A stretch of 64,000 bases of DNA from Plicaturopsis crispa FD-325 SS-3 (GCA_000827205.1 KN832563.1:434943-498942), one strand, 5' to 3'. Shown: positions 29,798 through 42,681, counted from the stretch's first letter. The notes: a model not told the origin generated them from the letters alone. Translations and numbers: made by a program.

Positions 29798-31495
29798 ATG
29801 AACGCCGAAACTGCCGCCGTGGCCAAATTGCCATCGGAAATCCTATGCAACATCTTTTTCGAGGCCGTCACAGACAACATAAACACGACATACATAAGCG
29901 CGTCGCATGTTTGCTGTTTCTGGAGAGATGTAGCGCTGAAAAATCCACCGTCGGGGGCACATCTCCCGCTGTGGAATCCGGACTGGGTGCGGGCTATGCT
30001 AGAGCGATCCCAGCCAGCACCTGTGACGTCCATCTCCGTCCAGAACTTGATCATCTCTAAAGCAGTTGCCCTCAATAGGTCTCTGGATCTCATATTCCCC
30101 CACTCTGACACTGCCCGTGCGAACGCGAGTCGCATTAGAAAGTTTGAATGGGCGCGTCGCCCGACCAGAACAGAGAAGCGTATCACCGACGCTCTTATAT
30201 CATCGACGGCTCCCCTTCTCGAGTTGCTTTTTTTGGAGGCACCCGAGGCTCCCAGCCCGAGAGGGAACGCTAGACACTACCTCCTTCCTATCTTTCCGTC
30301 TGATTTTGCGCCTCGTCTTCACACTTTACGTTTACGGTCCTACGCGATCTCGTGGGATTCATCCGTCTTTCAGGCCGCTCGCATAACCCATCTATCGATC
30401 CATGACCTTCATCATGATCACAGGCCCACGTTGGAACAACTACGCATACTGTTTCTGGCCATACCCCACGTCGAAACTCTCTCTCTCCGAAAAGCCATCT
30501 CTTACGTGAATGACAACATCTCAATACCTTTCGACATACGGACAGCCGTCCACCTGTCCCATCTACGGTCTCTCGATGTCAGCGCCGGTTCTTCCCCGTG
30601 CACGCAGCTCTTCAACCTCATTCATTTCCCCTCCGACATCAATCTAAGTGTCAACATAGGACTGGACCCGAACATGTTGCCATCGGTGCTATCCTCGTTT
30701 GCACCCCGGATCGATCCGCTGACCGCCGACGTCCTACTCAGTGTAGAGAATTTTTCCGATAACTCTGGCTTTAGCTCGATGCGCCTGCAGAGCCCGTCAG
30801 ACGGCTGTGCTGCCGAGACAAGTGCACGGTGCCTCAAGGTGCATGTCACGTCGATGGGCGAAGCTCCCGTGGATGTTCTTCTAGAGCATATCCCTATAAC
30901 GCAAGCCCCCACTGCCCATCTTCGCCTCCGGGAGATCCTCGACCACCGTGCGGAAAACAACGCGTTAACGCGAACTTTTATGAATGTCAACACAGCGACT
31001 AGTTTCAGCACGAATGCGTTCTTACCACTTCTTGCGAGACTCCGCGAGCTATTGGAGGCCAATAGTGGGCTGTCTTCCGAGCTGATCTCGCATTGGCCTC
31101 GTATGACCCACCTGCATATGCAGAACTCAGGATCGGGCAACAACTCGTTTTCAAGGCACTGGGACAATTTCGTTGACGTCCTTGGCTCATGGGTGCAGAC
31201 TCGCAGGAGCCAAGGCCTCCCAATTCCTGCACTACATCTTATCGAGTACCGGACTGAAAACTTGTTGTCCGAATCAGACAAGGGAAAACTCGAACGCCTC
31301 GGAGTTGGAGTCGTCCATTGGGACGATGCACCCGATGAAGAGCTCTACTCTCAGTCAGACTCTGACCTTGAGGACGTCGAATCCGCGAGCAGCGATGGTG
31401 AGGATCATTATTCCGACTTTGGTTTCCAGGATGATGGGCGATTGGAGGACTTCGCCGATGAACATGACATCGATGGATCCGAGGACGAGTACTGA
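29798..31495 (+). CDS. F-box protein with LRR-like C-terminus and acidic tail
   Basis: A single long frame of 565 residues from the ATG at 29798. The F-box is at the N-terminus: AKLPSEILCNIFFEAV, then SASHVCCFWRDVALKNP. This binds Skp1 in an SCF ubiquitin ligase. The middle contains irregular leucine-rich units (APRLHTLRLRSYAISW, ITHLSIHDLHH, VETLSLRKAIS, LRSLDVSAGSS) that usually recognise substrate. The C-terminus is strongly acidic (SDSDLEDVESASSDGEDHYSD in outline, ending GSEDEY). The frame opens slightly upstream, but the first conserved residues follow this ATG. F-box/LRR genes of this kind form large, fast-changing families in mushrooms; the substrate is unknown. Confidence 0.85.
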   Translation: MNAETAAVAKLPSEILCNIFFEAVTDNINTTYISASHVCCFWRDVALKNPPSGAHLPLWNPDWVRAMLERSQPAPVTSISVQNLIISKAVALNRSLDLIFPHSDTARANASRIRKFEWARRPTRTEKRITDALISSTAPLLELLFLEAPEAPSPRGNARHYLLPIFPSDFAPRLHTLRLRSYAISWDSSVFQAARITHLSIHDLHHDHRPTLEQLRILFLAIPHVETLSLRKAISYVNDNISIPFDIRTAVHLSHLRSLDVSAGSSPCTQLFNLIHFPSDINLSVNIGLDPNMLPSVLSSFAPRIDPLTADVLLSVENFSDNSGFSSMRLQSPSDGCAAETSARCLKVHVTSMGEAPVDVLLEHIPITQAPTAHLRLREILDHRAENNALTRTFMNVNTATSFSTNAFLPLLARLRELLEANSGLSSELISHWPRMTHLHMQNSGSGNNSFSRHWDNFVDVLGSWVQTRRSQGLPIPALHLIEYRTENLLSESDKGKLERLGVGVVHWDDAPDEELYSQSDSDLEDVESASSDGEDHYSDFGFQDDGRLEDFADEHDIDGSEDEY

Positions 31496-31546
31496 TAGGC
31501 GGACAATATTTCGACGTTTAGCGAAGAATAACAGACATACATACTG

Positions 31547-33266
31547 CTACACAGTATCCATTTTGATTAGATCTTTCTCTTGCTCGAGAACCCGGTCCGC
31601 GCGATCAGCGACGTCCATGGCGGCCAAGAGCGATTCGACATTCGGAGAGACTACGAAACGCTTGTTCACCTCGCCCAGCACACTCATCCGTTTGTTCGCC
31701 ATATCTAGGTGGACGGCATGTTGCAAGAACGACGGCTGTGTAGCGGCATTGACCTGGAGCAAATACCAATCAGGACAAAATCAATGGAGAACGGTTGTTG
31801 TCGTGCTCACGTCCAAAACGATACCATTTCCCAATCGCATCTTCACAGCCCCGCTCCGGTAGACTTCTAGCTGTCCGATTGCACCATCTACGGTCTTCTC
31901 TGCCTCTTTGGATGCGGGATCGGGAGGCGCTGCGGACGCTCGTGCGGAAGAAGGCGTGGAACCACCGGGACCAGGCGGTTTCACGTCTGCGGCGAAAGAC
32001 ACTTTTTTCTTTAATCCGCCCGGTTCTGGGGGCTCGCCATCCCCCGGGTTGTCCACGTCCATGGGCGCGTCTGCTGTCGCGGCGAGTGTTTTAGATACGA
32101 ACGTCGGGAAGGGACTCGGAAATTGGAAGAAATAAAGTCGTTCTTGGCGAACGTCTGGGTCCTGGATATGACAGACATCAATTGCAATAAAGAGATAAAT
32201 CAGTGCGTTCACGCACCTCTTCAGTGTTAGCTTGTAGAGCAAAGTCTTCAATGAGGTCCTCGAGCTCTTCCTCCTCTTCGCTTTCACTAAGATCTAGTGC
32301 ATTGGCAAGGTCCACTTCACCCTTTGCCGCCGCTTCCTCTATGTCCATGACCTCCGTTTCTTTGGTGGCATCTGAAACGAAGGAACACTGGTCAATTCGC
32401 TTCTAGCGAAACGTAGTAAAAATACCTACGTCTACCTGGATCGTTTTTCTCTTTCTCGATCTTAATTTTTACAGCCTTCTTGTTGCGGCCTTCCTTTTCC
32501 TTGCGCAAGCTATCTGGAGCCATCCAGTCCATTTGCTTCACCTGATCCATATCTATAATCTCAACGCCTTCGTCGGGATCAGAGTAAGCTTCCTCGTCGT
32601 CCTCGTCGTTCGTTGTCACGGCCGTCTCCTTGCACTTCTCGGACTTGAGCGCAGGCGCCGCAGATCGAGACAATCCGGCACCCAGGGACGAAGCAGACGC
32701 ACCCGGCCCCATGGGGACTATCGGTGTGAAATTCGAGCGCGGTGCGGAACGACGGGCAGAAGTGCCGGCCAATGCAGGCCCCATAGCGAATGGCCCACTA
32801 GCTGTCATTTCAACGGGGGGACGCGGCGCACCGCCGCGCCCTTCTCCCCGTCCACGACCTCTCCCGCGTCCACGGCCTCGCTCGGAAGATGAGGAAAGAG
32901 AAGGCGCGTGACTTTCCTGCATCCAATGCGTCAGATGGATGGTACGACACCACCACCAGGGTTCACACCTGTTTTACTTCGATTCTAGGAGATATATATC
33001 TCAGTATATGCATTACACTCACAGTGATCACCAACGTACTCCTTTTTTCGTCTCGCAGGGAGGGTGGGGACAAATTTGAGCTTGGCCGTGCCCTGCCGCG
33101 TTACATCTGCCTGCTTTTTAGCTAGGCTCGCGATCGCTTTGGGTGTGGACGAGCCAGACGCCTGAGCTTGACCGGGGCGAGCATCGGAGGATCCTGCGGA
33201 TAATTCTCGTACTCAGAAAATATGGCAAAAGTCTTTACAAAACGCACCAGAGCCCTCTCCAGACAT
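31547..33266 (-). CDS. RNA polymerase III subunit RPC4 (Rpc53)
   Basis: A multi-exon gene. Exon 1 is very short (MSGEGSG). The next encodes a basic region (KAIASLAKKQADVTRQGTAKLKFVPTLPARRKK). An RG-rich block follows (ERGRGRGRGRGRGEGRGG), then an acidic stretch. The conserved C-terminal domain reads RLYFFQFPSPFPTFV, then QLEVYRSGAVKMRLGNGIVLDV, PSFLQHAVHLDMANKRMSVLGEV and NKRFVVSPNVESLL. This is the RPC4 domain, which dimerises with RPC5 and acts in initiation, termination and reinitiation by Pol III. The second intron near 32926 uses a GTTGGT donor in my model, which is a weak spot. It is divergent from the glycosyltransferase gene, with about 200 bp between the starts. Confidence 0.9.
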
Positions 33267-33470
33267 TGTATTGGCGAGATGAAAGTCGCTTTGCAGAATT
33301 ATCGAGGTCGGAGGAGATGAGCGTGATCAATCGGATCTCGGAAGCTCGCGCGACTCGAACGCGAACCAGTCGCGTCTTGGACGCTGGCCCTCTCCTCCTA
33401 CCACCATCTTCATCTTGTATGCAAACGCCATCTCCTTTGAACAGGACTACATCTAGTCGATGAACTCGTG

Positions 33471-36134
33471 ATGAAGAAAGGACCTTCGCGTAACGCGCGG
33501 ACCCTCAGCTCGCCGCAGCTGAAGTCGCTCAACAATCACCGGAACACTGCCAAACGGCGGGCATGTCTATACCTTCGTTTGATTATGCTGCCTTGTTTCG
33601 TTTTCATCGCGTTATACTCTCTAGCTCACAGAGCACACGGATACTTCTTACCGCCCTTGGAACCGAAGGAAGAATCTCATAACGCGACGCTGACGCCTTC
33701 TGACAACCTGGAGCCATCCGCTGCAGCCCTTAAGAGCTCGCTCTTCGACATGGACCTCGCAGAATTCTCGCCAGTACTGGACCACTCGGTGACAGCGCTA
33801 CTACCTGTTACCTCAGACTCTGCGTCTAATCTAGGTCAAGTTCTGTCGACCCTCCTTGCGCCTTCAACCAAATTGCTGCAGGTCATCGTGACTTGCCCGG
33901 AGCCTATCCTCTCAGGAACACGAAATGCCGTCCGAAAAGCCATGGAAGTTGCGAGCTACGGGCATCCCGAAGTCACCTTGATCGCCTGGCCTCGCGGAAT
34001 GGATGAAAATACTGGCATGCTCTACGTTGCATCTGAGGCCTCGACTAATTGGGTCATCCTCCTGGATATTCACGGACTCGAAGGTCTCAGCGACTACACG
34101 CGAAATATGCTAACATACCCCATGGATATACCTCATTCCGTTGGACCTAGAGGTGTACTCCGACACGCGACCAACACATCGTGCTTGACACCGTCAGATC
34201 AACCTCAAGCGGCTTCGTTTCTTATCCCGCCGTTCATCGTGCCCTCCCACCTCATTCCTGACGAAGATTGGATACTTTCTGGACTTGGCGTATGGGCTGC
34301 TTTTGGCCAACATATTTCGGAATCTCGGCTCGACGCGCTCGGAGCAATAGTATTGGGATCGGAGACGTCCAAGGGTCGATGGTGCCACACAGCTCGGCGT
34401 CAGGTACTGGGAAACGTCGACGGGGCTCCGGAAGCTCCTCCAGGACGACACAATCTACCCTCGATGCTCGATGTCCATCACGCCCGCCGCTACAACAAGA
34501 CCGCGCCTCCTGTAGAACAGAAACCCACGACTACGGGAACAGCCTTTTTGTTACTCTTTCCGCACCTTGGTGATCTCCAGGCATTTTCCGCCGCCGCCTG
34601 CAGACTACAGGTTGACGGACACACGCTACGCATCCTGTTGTACGATGTCGTTCAGGATTCCAGCACCGGAGACAACACTTTGGTGTCTGAGTCATGCACC
34701 CTGCACTTCGACACCATGATATACGTGCCCGGACAATCTCGCACGCATCTTTCCGACTGGTTAGATGTATGGAGCACGACGCCTGCTATCATACTGACAC
34801 TAGCCGAAGAGGATGCGATAAACGCAAACCTGGTGGCGGTCCCGAAACTCGATCGATATCCTCTGTCAACGTGGATCTGCATCCCTCAGAGGGACCTTCT
34901 GCATACAGCGTGGATGGGCGCAATGTCGCTTCAGGAATGGCGAAGTCCGTTATTTCTTTATCAATGCGTCGACTAGAGTCTCATCACCTCTCCGTAGATT
35001 GGCATGTACCTCGCATAGACGTGAGCGTCATCACCAAGGACCGACCTCGCTCTCTCGAGCGCCTCTTGTCCTCTCTGTCTGACGCCAGATACTTTGGCGA
35101 TGTGGTGTCGGTCCGCATCAACCTCGAGCAAACGTCCGACACGGAGACGCTACAAGTCGTTGACAGCTTCCGCTGGAACCAAGGTCCTGTGTTCGTACAC
35201 CATCGCGTTATCCACGGAGGACTACTTCCGGCCGTGGTCGAGTCATGGTACCCTCATTCGAATGATTCGTATGGGCTAATTCTTGAGGACGACGTGGAGC
35301 TTTCCCCGCTTTTCTATGCATGGGCAAAAATGTGTATTCTTCGATACCGGTAAGCCATCAACAATTATTTATATTCAACCGTTTGTCTTATGCCGCTCTA
35401 GATATGGCGCGCTTGAAAATAGAACACCGCAGCTGTTTGGTATAAGCCTCTACCAACAGAAAAACTTGGAGCTGCATATGGACGGCCGACGTGCCTTCAA
35501 TGCGCGGACTGTCTTTGCCAAGCACGATTTCCCTCACCCAACTACGCCCTACTTGTCACAGATACCTTGCAGCTGGGGCGCCGTGTACTTTCCCGAGCAC
35601 TGGCGCGAGTTCCACGCATATCTTGCCGTACGACTGTCCGAATTCGCGATCGGCGTCGATGAGGACGTTGTGCCCGACGTGCGCTCGAACAGGTGGACGA
35701 AATCATGGAAGAAATTCTTCATCGAGCTAGTCTACCTCCGTGGATACCTCATGCTCTACCCGAACTTCCCGGACTTCGTCTCGCTATCTACGAATCACCT
35801 TGAGGTTGGCTCTCACGTCAAAGACCGACCTAGTCACGTCTACTTGAAGAAAAAGGACCTTTTCCATCTACCCCTCATGGCGTTCGTCGACGATCAATAT
35901 TCTTCAGCCCCTCCGACAACGCTTCTTGACCTTCCAAACCATACACTACCTCCATGGCATGAGCTTCCTGTTCTCGATCTCGTTGGCTCCCTGTCGTCCT
36001 CGGACGCCCTGATTCATCGAGGTTTCCTGCGTCGCGGAGAGCTGACGAATTGTCCTAGCGAGTCGACTGCGCCCCACGACGTGCGAGACCTAATGTGCAT
36101 TTATGAAGACTTGCCCTCGCTACCCGCAGCATAA
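33471..36134 (+). CDS. Large type II membrane glycosyltransferase (GT2-like)
   Basis: Three exons, with introns at about 34942-34997 and near 35352-35400. A basic N-terminus precedes one hydrophobic helix (LIMLPCFVFIALYSLAH, about residues 40-56), giving a type II Golgi/ER topology. The luminal part has two regions: an N-terminal one (about 60-480) with ITALLPVTSD-like and LLQVIVTCPEP segments, and a C-terminal glycosyltransferase core starting WHVPRIDVSVITKDRPRSLERLL. The core contains HRVIHGGLLPAVVESWYP and GLILEDDVELSPLFYAW, where LEDDVE is a DxD-type metal site. Later motifs are SWGAVYFPEHWREFHAYLA and NRWTKSWKKFFIELVYLRGY. The family is widespread in basidiomycetes. The donor sugar and acceptor are unknown. 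Confidence 0.82.
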
Positions 36135-36238
36135 TTCCTCGACAAGACTCATCGACGATGCGCTCGCGCTGCGGTTGTATCTATACATTACTGAACAATT
36201 TTATACAATTCCATGGGGTCCAAAAATGCAGTAGATTG

Positions 36239-39200
36239 TCATGTAGTAATTTGCGAGCTATCTAGCCCCAGGGCGTTCAAGAACAAGTTGACGTTCGTCA
36301 GCTTCATCTGCCTTTCCTTTTCATCTGCGGTCCAGCCTTTGTTGACGCTGAGGACGTTTTCGAGTACCTTCTCGCGAAGCGCGGTGACGAGCACTTGCTG
36401 CTGCTCCGGCGAGGCCTGTAATGCCAAGGCGGCGAGGAATGACCATACTGGCTGGTCGACCACGTCTGTAGGCTTGTTTGGCCCGAGGTTTGGCGGGAGG
36501 ACGGACGCGAGACGAGTGGAGGGGAAGAGAACTAGGAAATGAGGCGCGAGTGTGTTGAACATATGGTCAAACATAAGTTGCCTGCGGAGAAAGGGTCAGG
36601 ATCTGTATGGCAAAAGGATGTGACATATAAATATTACCATTGCTGCGCCTCTTCAGCCGATGGAATATCAGCTCCTTCAAGGGTATTCTTCGACATGGCC
36701 TCCTTGATCATCTCCACACGGCTAAGCCATATGGTTAACAGAGCCATTCCGGGCTACAACGCGCGTCTCAAGTATTAGCTTGGACCTTGAAGAATGAAAG
36801 AAGCTGTCACGCGCACCCTGGCTTGAGCAACGGCAACTATGTCACATCGATCAAGAAGTAGACCAAGCATGCCGGCGATGATGCGCAGGTGCGCTCCGAT
36901 GCTGACCGTCATGATAGTCTGGGTGACGCTTCCGAGGAAGGTATGTGTCTGGCGCTCCGCCTCACGACGTTCCGGGGTATCCTCCAGCGAGTCAAGGTAA
37001 GGTGCCTGCTTGATAACGTCTAGCTGAGTGAAGCACGCGACAAGGAGCGTCAACATCGTGAGCAACTGCTCCTCATTCAGATGTCGTGTAAGTCGTGGCA
37101 GCAGTTTTTTGCCCTTGGTAGGACCTAGCAGGGAGATGAAAGGGTGGGGGTTGCTGCATAGCATGTTAGATTGCAGTCTGTAGCGACAAATATCCATGAA
37201 CACTAACCTAGTCTCTAGGGGGACCATGACTCTGAGTTCGACCCAGAGCTGAGCTACAAGATCATTATATGTCTTCTCCCTGTCGATACTTCAGCAAGAG
37301 AGCAAATTTAGATGTTCAAAATGCGTACCACTCCTGGAATGCCTCTTGCTCGTCGGGCGAAGGTTGGTCCCTTCGAAGTTGTTCGACTCTCATGACGATG
37401 TCGTACAGATTCTCCAGAATAACAAGAACTTGTCTGTTGGACAGCGGCTCTTTACGAACGAGACCATCCGTCTGCAAAGACGTCAGTCTGATTTGGCGCC
37501 CATATCACGCGCTCTGTTGACTCACATCGGCGGCAGTACCGAGGGCTTCTCGACCTAGCTTAGCAGCCTCCTTGGCGGCGCCGTGCTTGTCGTTGTGTAC
37601 GCCGTCCTCCTTCGAAATATGTGCATGCGCGTGCGAGAGTGTGGGCGATGCATCTGCGTTTCCTGGCTCGACCTGCAGCAGTTGCCGGGGAGCAGCCTTG
37701 TAGCTGCGTCCAGATGTCTTTCCAAGAGCGCCTTGCAGACTGTGTAATGCTATCATGCCTATCAGTATATCTCCTTATCCGTTGAAGATACAACTCACAA
37801 TGCATGCCCTTTTCTTTTTCCCGAATTCTGGCATTGCTTACAATCCTTTCAACCTGAGCCTCCATCCTCTGCATGGCGTTCGGCCTACGATGCGGGCCTT
37901 TCTGAGCAAGTCCAAGGCCGACACCTCCGCCCGAGCCAAACTTTAGCACACGTTCGTCTTGCGATTGCAAACCAAGCCGAGACCGAGCGATTGCGCCGTA
38001 TACCTGCGCATAGAAATCCTCGGCATATGGGTCCTGCGTAACAAGCTGAGAGACCTGGATACGCGTGATGAAGTCCTTGTCGGACTGCGTCATGAGGTCG
38101 TTGTATCGGGACTACCCATACATCTGTTAGATGGAGGAGATATCTTAAAAAGAGCACACATACCATGTGAGCGATTTTATTCGCCTTGCGACGCCGCTTC
38201 TCCTCCATCCGCTCGGCCTCCATGATCTTACGCATAGCTTCCATGCGCAGAATCTCCTGCTCTTGCTGGGTAGCACCCTGCATTTCCCGAATAAACTCAG
38301 CTTGTGCCATCTCTGACAATAGACGTTGCTGGAGCTGGATGTTCTGCGGCAAATAGGGCGTGCCTTGCAGCGGCGCATCCCCGAAGGCAGGCGATTGGCG
38401 ACGCTGCTGCTGCAGAATCTGCGCAGCCTGTATATCGGCGATGGTAGGCCCAGACGGTTGACGTGGATGGTGCGATTGTTGCAACTGTGCGACCTGCTGG
38501 GCACGGAGCTGGCGCTCGAGTTCCTCGTGTCTCAACTGTTCCTGTAGCTGCTTGAGACGCTGCTGCTCCTGCAGTTCTTGCTGCTGTTGAAGGAGCAGGA
38601 TCTGCTGGTGCTGCTGGTGGAAGCGGGGCGACTGGGTGTGAGGAAGCATGCGGGGCGGGGGTGTACGCTGGTGTTGGTGCTGTTGGGCCTGCTGAAGCCG
38701 GTAGAGATCCTGCTGCTGCTGGAGTTGTTGCTGCCGCAAGAATTCCTGCTGCTCGAGATGCTGTTGCTCCTGGGCATGACGCTGACGCATCCCCGCCTCC
38801 ACCTCCGCTACCGTAAGCACGCGGTCGTGCTGCTGGTAGGGCGAGCCTTGCGTTGGCGTATGCCGACGATCAATAGCAGCTCGGCCTGCACCATTAGCGC
38901 GGGGAAGCGCCGAGAATGCTGAGTTGTCGTTCCAGAGTGCCTCCAAAGATCCCGGAACGTCGCGAGCTGGACAACACAGTAAGCAGGCAGCAAGGGGAGC
39001 TATGAAAGCACCGTACGCTGCTGGGATTGTTGCGACTCTGCTTGCCTGTGAAATACCTGCTGCTCATCGCCATTGCGATGCGGTTTTGGCGGTAGGTCAG
39101 CGTCGGGCAGAGCCTGATTCGAAAAGTCAAAGTCTTTGCCTAGATACGGCTTTTAGAATCTGAGCAGTCCGATGAGATGTTTACTATCCACTCACCGACT

Positions 39201-39388
39201 TTGCCATCGCCTCCAAACGTCTCGTCGTTCAGCTCGTCGCCGCCCTCCTGCAAGGCATCTCCAAGTCCATCATAGCTCTCCTCGCCCCAAGTATACACCG
39301 CGACATCCTCGGACTCGTGGAGCCCGCCCTGTCCGAACTTGTGTTTCTCGCTTTCTAAATCGTTCTGCTCCAGTCCAAAGAAAGACAT
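36239..39388 (-). CDS. PAT1, mRNA decapping activator
   Basis: A multi-exon gene. The N-terminus MSFFGLEQND matches the short conserved start of Pat1 proteins, followed by an acidic region. A long glutamine-rich segment (about residues 120-330) has runs such as LQQQQDLYRLQQAQQHQHQ. Then comes the conserved central helix with EAMRKIMEAERMEEKRRRKANKIAHMSRYNDLM and TQSDKDFITRIQVSQLVTQDPYAEDFYAQVY. The C-terminal Pat-C helical fold includes HPFISLLGPTKGKKLLPRLTRHL and ends LNALGLDSSQITT. Pat1 bridges deadenylated mRNA, the Lsm1-7 ring and Dcp2 in P-bodies. The poly-Q stretch is a plausible phase-separation element. The opposite strand shows long open frames across it, which are shadows of the CAG-rich repeat. 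Confidence 0.9.
38530..38790. repeat. Glutamine-codon low-complexity tract within PAT1
   Basis: Imperfect CTG/TTG triplet repeats (CAG/CAA on the coding minus strand), encoding runs of Gln mixed with Leu, Arg and His. Confidence 0.8.
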
Positions 39389-39703
39389 AGAGCCGTTGGG
39401 ATTTGACAAGTCGCCGCAGATAATAGTATAGGTCGTGCAAGTTATAAGGTTCTGAGTTGCGAGCCTCGAGGCAATATTGCAGTCAGTTTACAGCAGATCC
39501 GAGCCGGCCGGGACCGGCGCCGGAGGCAGAAACGAAATATATATGTAGTAGAAATTATTGTAGACCGAGGATGCAAGAACAAATGCGCAGTGTATAAAAT
39601 AGAGAGAATGCAAGGCGTTGGAGCAATGCCATGAGCATAGCTTGTGAGCTTAACCAAGGGCCCGCTACGAGGGATACTAGGAGCTGACAGATATCATAGT
39701 ACC

Positions 39704-40990
39704 TCACTCAGCATCCGACCGTATCACAGTTTCTGAAAGGAGCAAAGCGTTAGTTCTCACAAAGTCACAGGGGATGCAGAGGCCCAAGGACGTACTGAAA
39801 AACTCGTATGATAACCAACATAACGCGTTGCTTGGCATAAAAGTCAGCACGCGCGGCGAAAGCCCGCGTCCCAGCCCTCGGATTCCATCCCTCCTCCAGA
39901 TAATCCGGAATGCATCAATCATGCCACGCGAATTCCGGATCTCCGCGTCGCGGGACGTCCCGCGCGTTTGTAGCAGCGTTTTCGCAACGTCCAGTGGTGT
40001 TGTGACTCCCGCAGCTACGCCTCCCGAGAGGCCCCCTGCAATTACATGCGCCACGGGTGAATATTCGCCTCCCGGGTTCAAGATTTTCTTGAGATGTTCA
40101 TAAACGGTGAACTGCACCGCCGTGAATGGTATCGTCATCATGAGTGTCGTCGGATACGAGATATAGAACGCTGAGAGGCCTTCTGTCCGGTACACCACTC
40201 GTGCGCATGTGAAGACCGATCGAAATTCGGACTGGTGGACCTGCATTCGTTGCTTGATGACTGCAAGTCAATAAAAGTTGCATGGTTGGCTGCGCATCTA
40301 CGGAGTCAGGATTTGTAGTTGACACTCACCGTCGAACGGATTCATCAATGCATCGCTAGCGATAGTCGCCGATGCACCCGCGAAAGCTACACGAAACGAT
40401 GTGAGAGATCCGCCCCGAAGCTGACGAGAGTAATGAACGCACAAGTAGCTAACCACTGGTTCCCCTGCCGATTCCCGCCCACCAGATCCTTAACCGCTTC
40501 GTACGTTCCGAAATGCACAGCATGTGCTGGTCCAGCTCCTAGTATGACAGAAGATACCCCGCGCCAAAGAGCTCGCATCCCCTCAGTTGATGATATTCGC
40601 GTAAATGCGTGTCCTATTCCGGTATACACGGCGGCCGGGGATGCTGCGAACACTTGCATTCTAGTCTGGACAGCTCACGGTGAGTGTGTGCTGGGATGTA
40701 TCTGAGCCATTGTAACGCACTTTGATGCTGTCGACCGGAAACATAACCGCATGTTCCGTGATTCCAGCCTGTGTCCCAACAACGTCAGAGACTGCAGACA
40801 AACGTAGCACCAGCTCTTGGAGCGACTAGAGAAATCTACGAAGCTCACCAGTGAACCTGCCAACATACTGACCTAAGATAAAGGAAGCTATCAGCTACTG
40901 CTCCGATGTCCATGTAACAGAAGGAGCACCCACCCCTAGACCTGCACTCGGTGGTAACGCCTCATACTCGATTTCCAGTTCATCCGCCAT
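39704..40990 (-). CDS. Mitochondrial carrier, mitoferrin-like (MRS3/MRS4)
   Basis: Several exons join to a three-repeat mitochondrial carrier of about 300 residues. It begins MADELEIEYEALPPSAGLG. The three signature motifs P-x-[DE]-x-x-[KR] are present: FPVDSIKTR, NPFDVIKQR and TPLDVAKTLLQTR. Between them are MQVFAAS, GMRALWRGVSSVILGAGPAHAVHFGTYE and LSAFYISYPTTLMMTIPFTAVQF. The GAGPAHAVHFGTYE and Tyr-Pro-Thr-Thr-Leu segments with a Met-Thr pair are typical of mitoferrins, which import iron into the matrix for haem and Fe-S synthesis. The C-terminus after splicing reads SYEFFKTVIRSDAE, with an intron of about 63 nt near 39720-39785. Confidence 0.88.
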
Positions 40991-41505
40991 GGACACGAAT
41001 CTTTGCGCTGTAGACGTGCGAGCACAAGGACCACGGCCAAGCCCCTGGAAGGTTTTGAAGAGGTGGAGCCGTGTTGTGCGTGGCTGCTTTTAGGATTCGG
41101 CAGGAGTGCTGCGGGTAGAATCTGTAACAGACGCGTGCAAAAGTAGGTCGACTCGTTTGAAAGAGTCTCGCGGGGCTATACAAGGCGAGCAGCGAGCGCT
41201 AACACGATAGGATGGGATGGAACGCGGCCAAAGGTGAACGGCCGGTGCTAGAAAGTGCTTGGGAGGCTCTGACACGCCCGTTTTATGGAGGGAGACGGAG
41301 GAAAATGACACGGGATCTCTGCGCCGCGCTGATGGGCGGTGATTGTAAAAATATCGGCCACTTCGCTACAATCTGTTCAAACTTCAAACGAAATAGCAGA
41401 AAAGCGTCAAACGTTAGGTCGACTACATAAAACACAGTCTGTTCAAATACACCCTCCACGCAATAAATCCATCGAATACAATGTTCGTCGGGGTACAGAG
41501 GCCCT
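40991..41505. other. Intergenic region
   Basis: About 515 bp between the mitoferrin start and the 3' end of the phosphoribosyltransferase gene. No supported coding frame; probable promoter and 3' UTR. Confidence 0.4.
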
Positions 41506-42681
41506 CTACTTTTTGGCTTTGTCTTCCAGTGCGAGTCGGTCGTGTTCCTCGATGTCTCTGTAAACCAAAAACAGAATATGCCATGCAGCAAGCAGGTCAA
41601 TGAGAACATGGACGTGAGAGTAGCCAGTGTCATGAGAACCCACGTCGCTTCCCACGGATAATCCAGCCTGTGGGAGAGGGGGCGTAGTCAATATATGGCT
41701 TTGCACGAAACAGAGGATTCTCACCAAAGGTCACCAATTTCCGATCCAGCGTAATACCTGGGAGTCGCGTTATATTTCACAGGAATGCCTTGAGACTATG
41801 ATTATGGGCTACTCACGGGATATCGGGTGGTAGAGACCCCAGTTTAGGCTTCAGTTTATTATGGACGACGAAAATGGCAAACTGTGTGCGTTGTGCGTCA
41901 CGCTCAGACTCGGGGAGAGCCTGTAGCTCATTCTCCACATCTTTCTGCAGCTCAGATAGAGCGTACCTATGCACACATATACTTAGCACTCATCAAACGG
42001 ATCATGTAAGGACACGTACTGCAGCGTTTTCCGGGAGTCGTCGACCTCATCCTGATCGATATAAGTAGATGTATCTGATAATCAGTGGCGTCGCGCGCAG
42101 TAAGTGTGCACTTACTATAATCAATGCCCTCCGGCCAAGAAGCGTTTTCCCCGAGTCGGGACCGCTGTGGGTCAGGTATCGGTACGTAGCCTAGTAGGAC
42201 CGTGCTCATTCGAACGAAGACTCACAGCCACTGCGTACGGATGACCTCGTTTCCGAGCTGCTCCGCCGTCGTCCCAGGCAGCGCCTCGTAAAGAGACAGT
42301 CCGATAGCGTGAATAGGAATATTCCTCTTCGTCGCCGCGTCCTTTAGGAAAGTGCGCTGTACAAAAGATCAACGGGTCAGTCGTTGTTACTCCGACGCGA
42401 ACATACAGCTGCTCACCATTACACGCGCAGGGAAGAATCCACTGTGCTAGAATAATATAGCGGCATGTTATGAGAGCTGCAATTTGATCACTGACCCTCC
42501 ACCTGCAAATACAAGTCGATCCGTTAGATTGCAGTGATTTCTTTCATCCGTTCAGTCGCGTCCACTCACCGATGGCTATGAGCATATCCGGCTTGAACTC
42601 TGCAATTTTTTCCGCAGAGCGCTGGATTAGCTTGTGGATGTCATTGTAAGTCGCGTGGAGGTGCTCGGGTCCGTCTGTCAT
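41506..42681 (-). CDS. Purine phosphoribosyltransferase (HPT1/XPT1-like)
   Basis: About eight short exons. The protein begins MTDGPEHLHATYNDIHKLIQRSAEKIAEFKPDMLIAIG in outline, followed by GGFFPARVM, RTFLKD, IPIHAIGLSLYEALPG and EVIRTQWL. The PRPP-binding segment DEVDDSRKTLQYALSEL follows. The C-terminal part holds FAIFVVHNKLKPKLGSLPPD and DLWLDYPWEATDI, both matching yeast Hpt1 closely. The enzyme converts hypoxanthine/guanine (or xanthine) and PRPP to nucleotides in the cytosolic purine salvage pathway. The choice between HPT1 and XPT1 specificity is not settled by these motifs. It is divergent from the glycogen debranching enzyme gene across about 260 bp. Confidence 0.9.

Noticed and set aside
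38578-38922. Leucine-rich plus-strand frame over PAT1
   Set aside because: Antisense shadow of the Gln codon repeat; the minus-strand PAT1 reading is clearly the gene.
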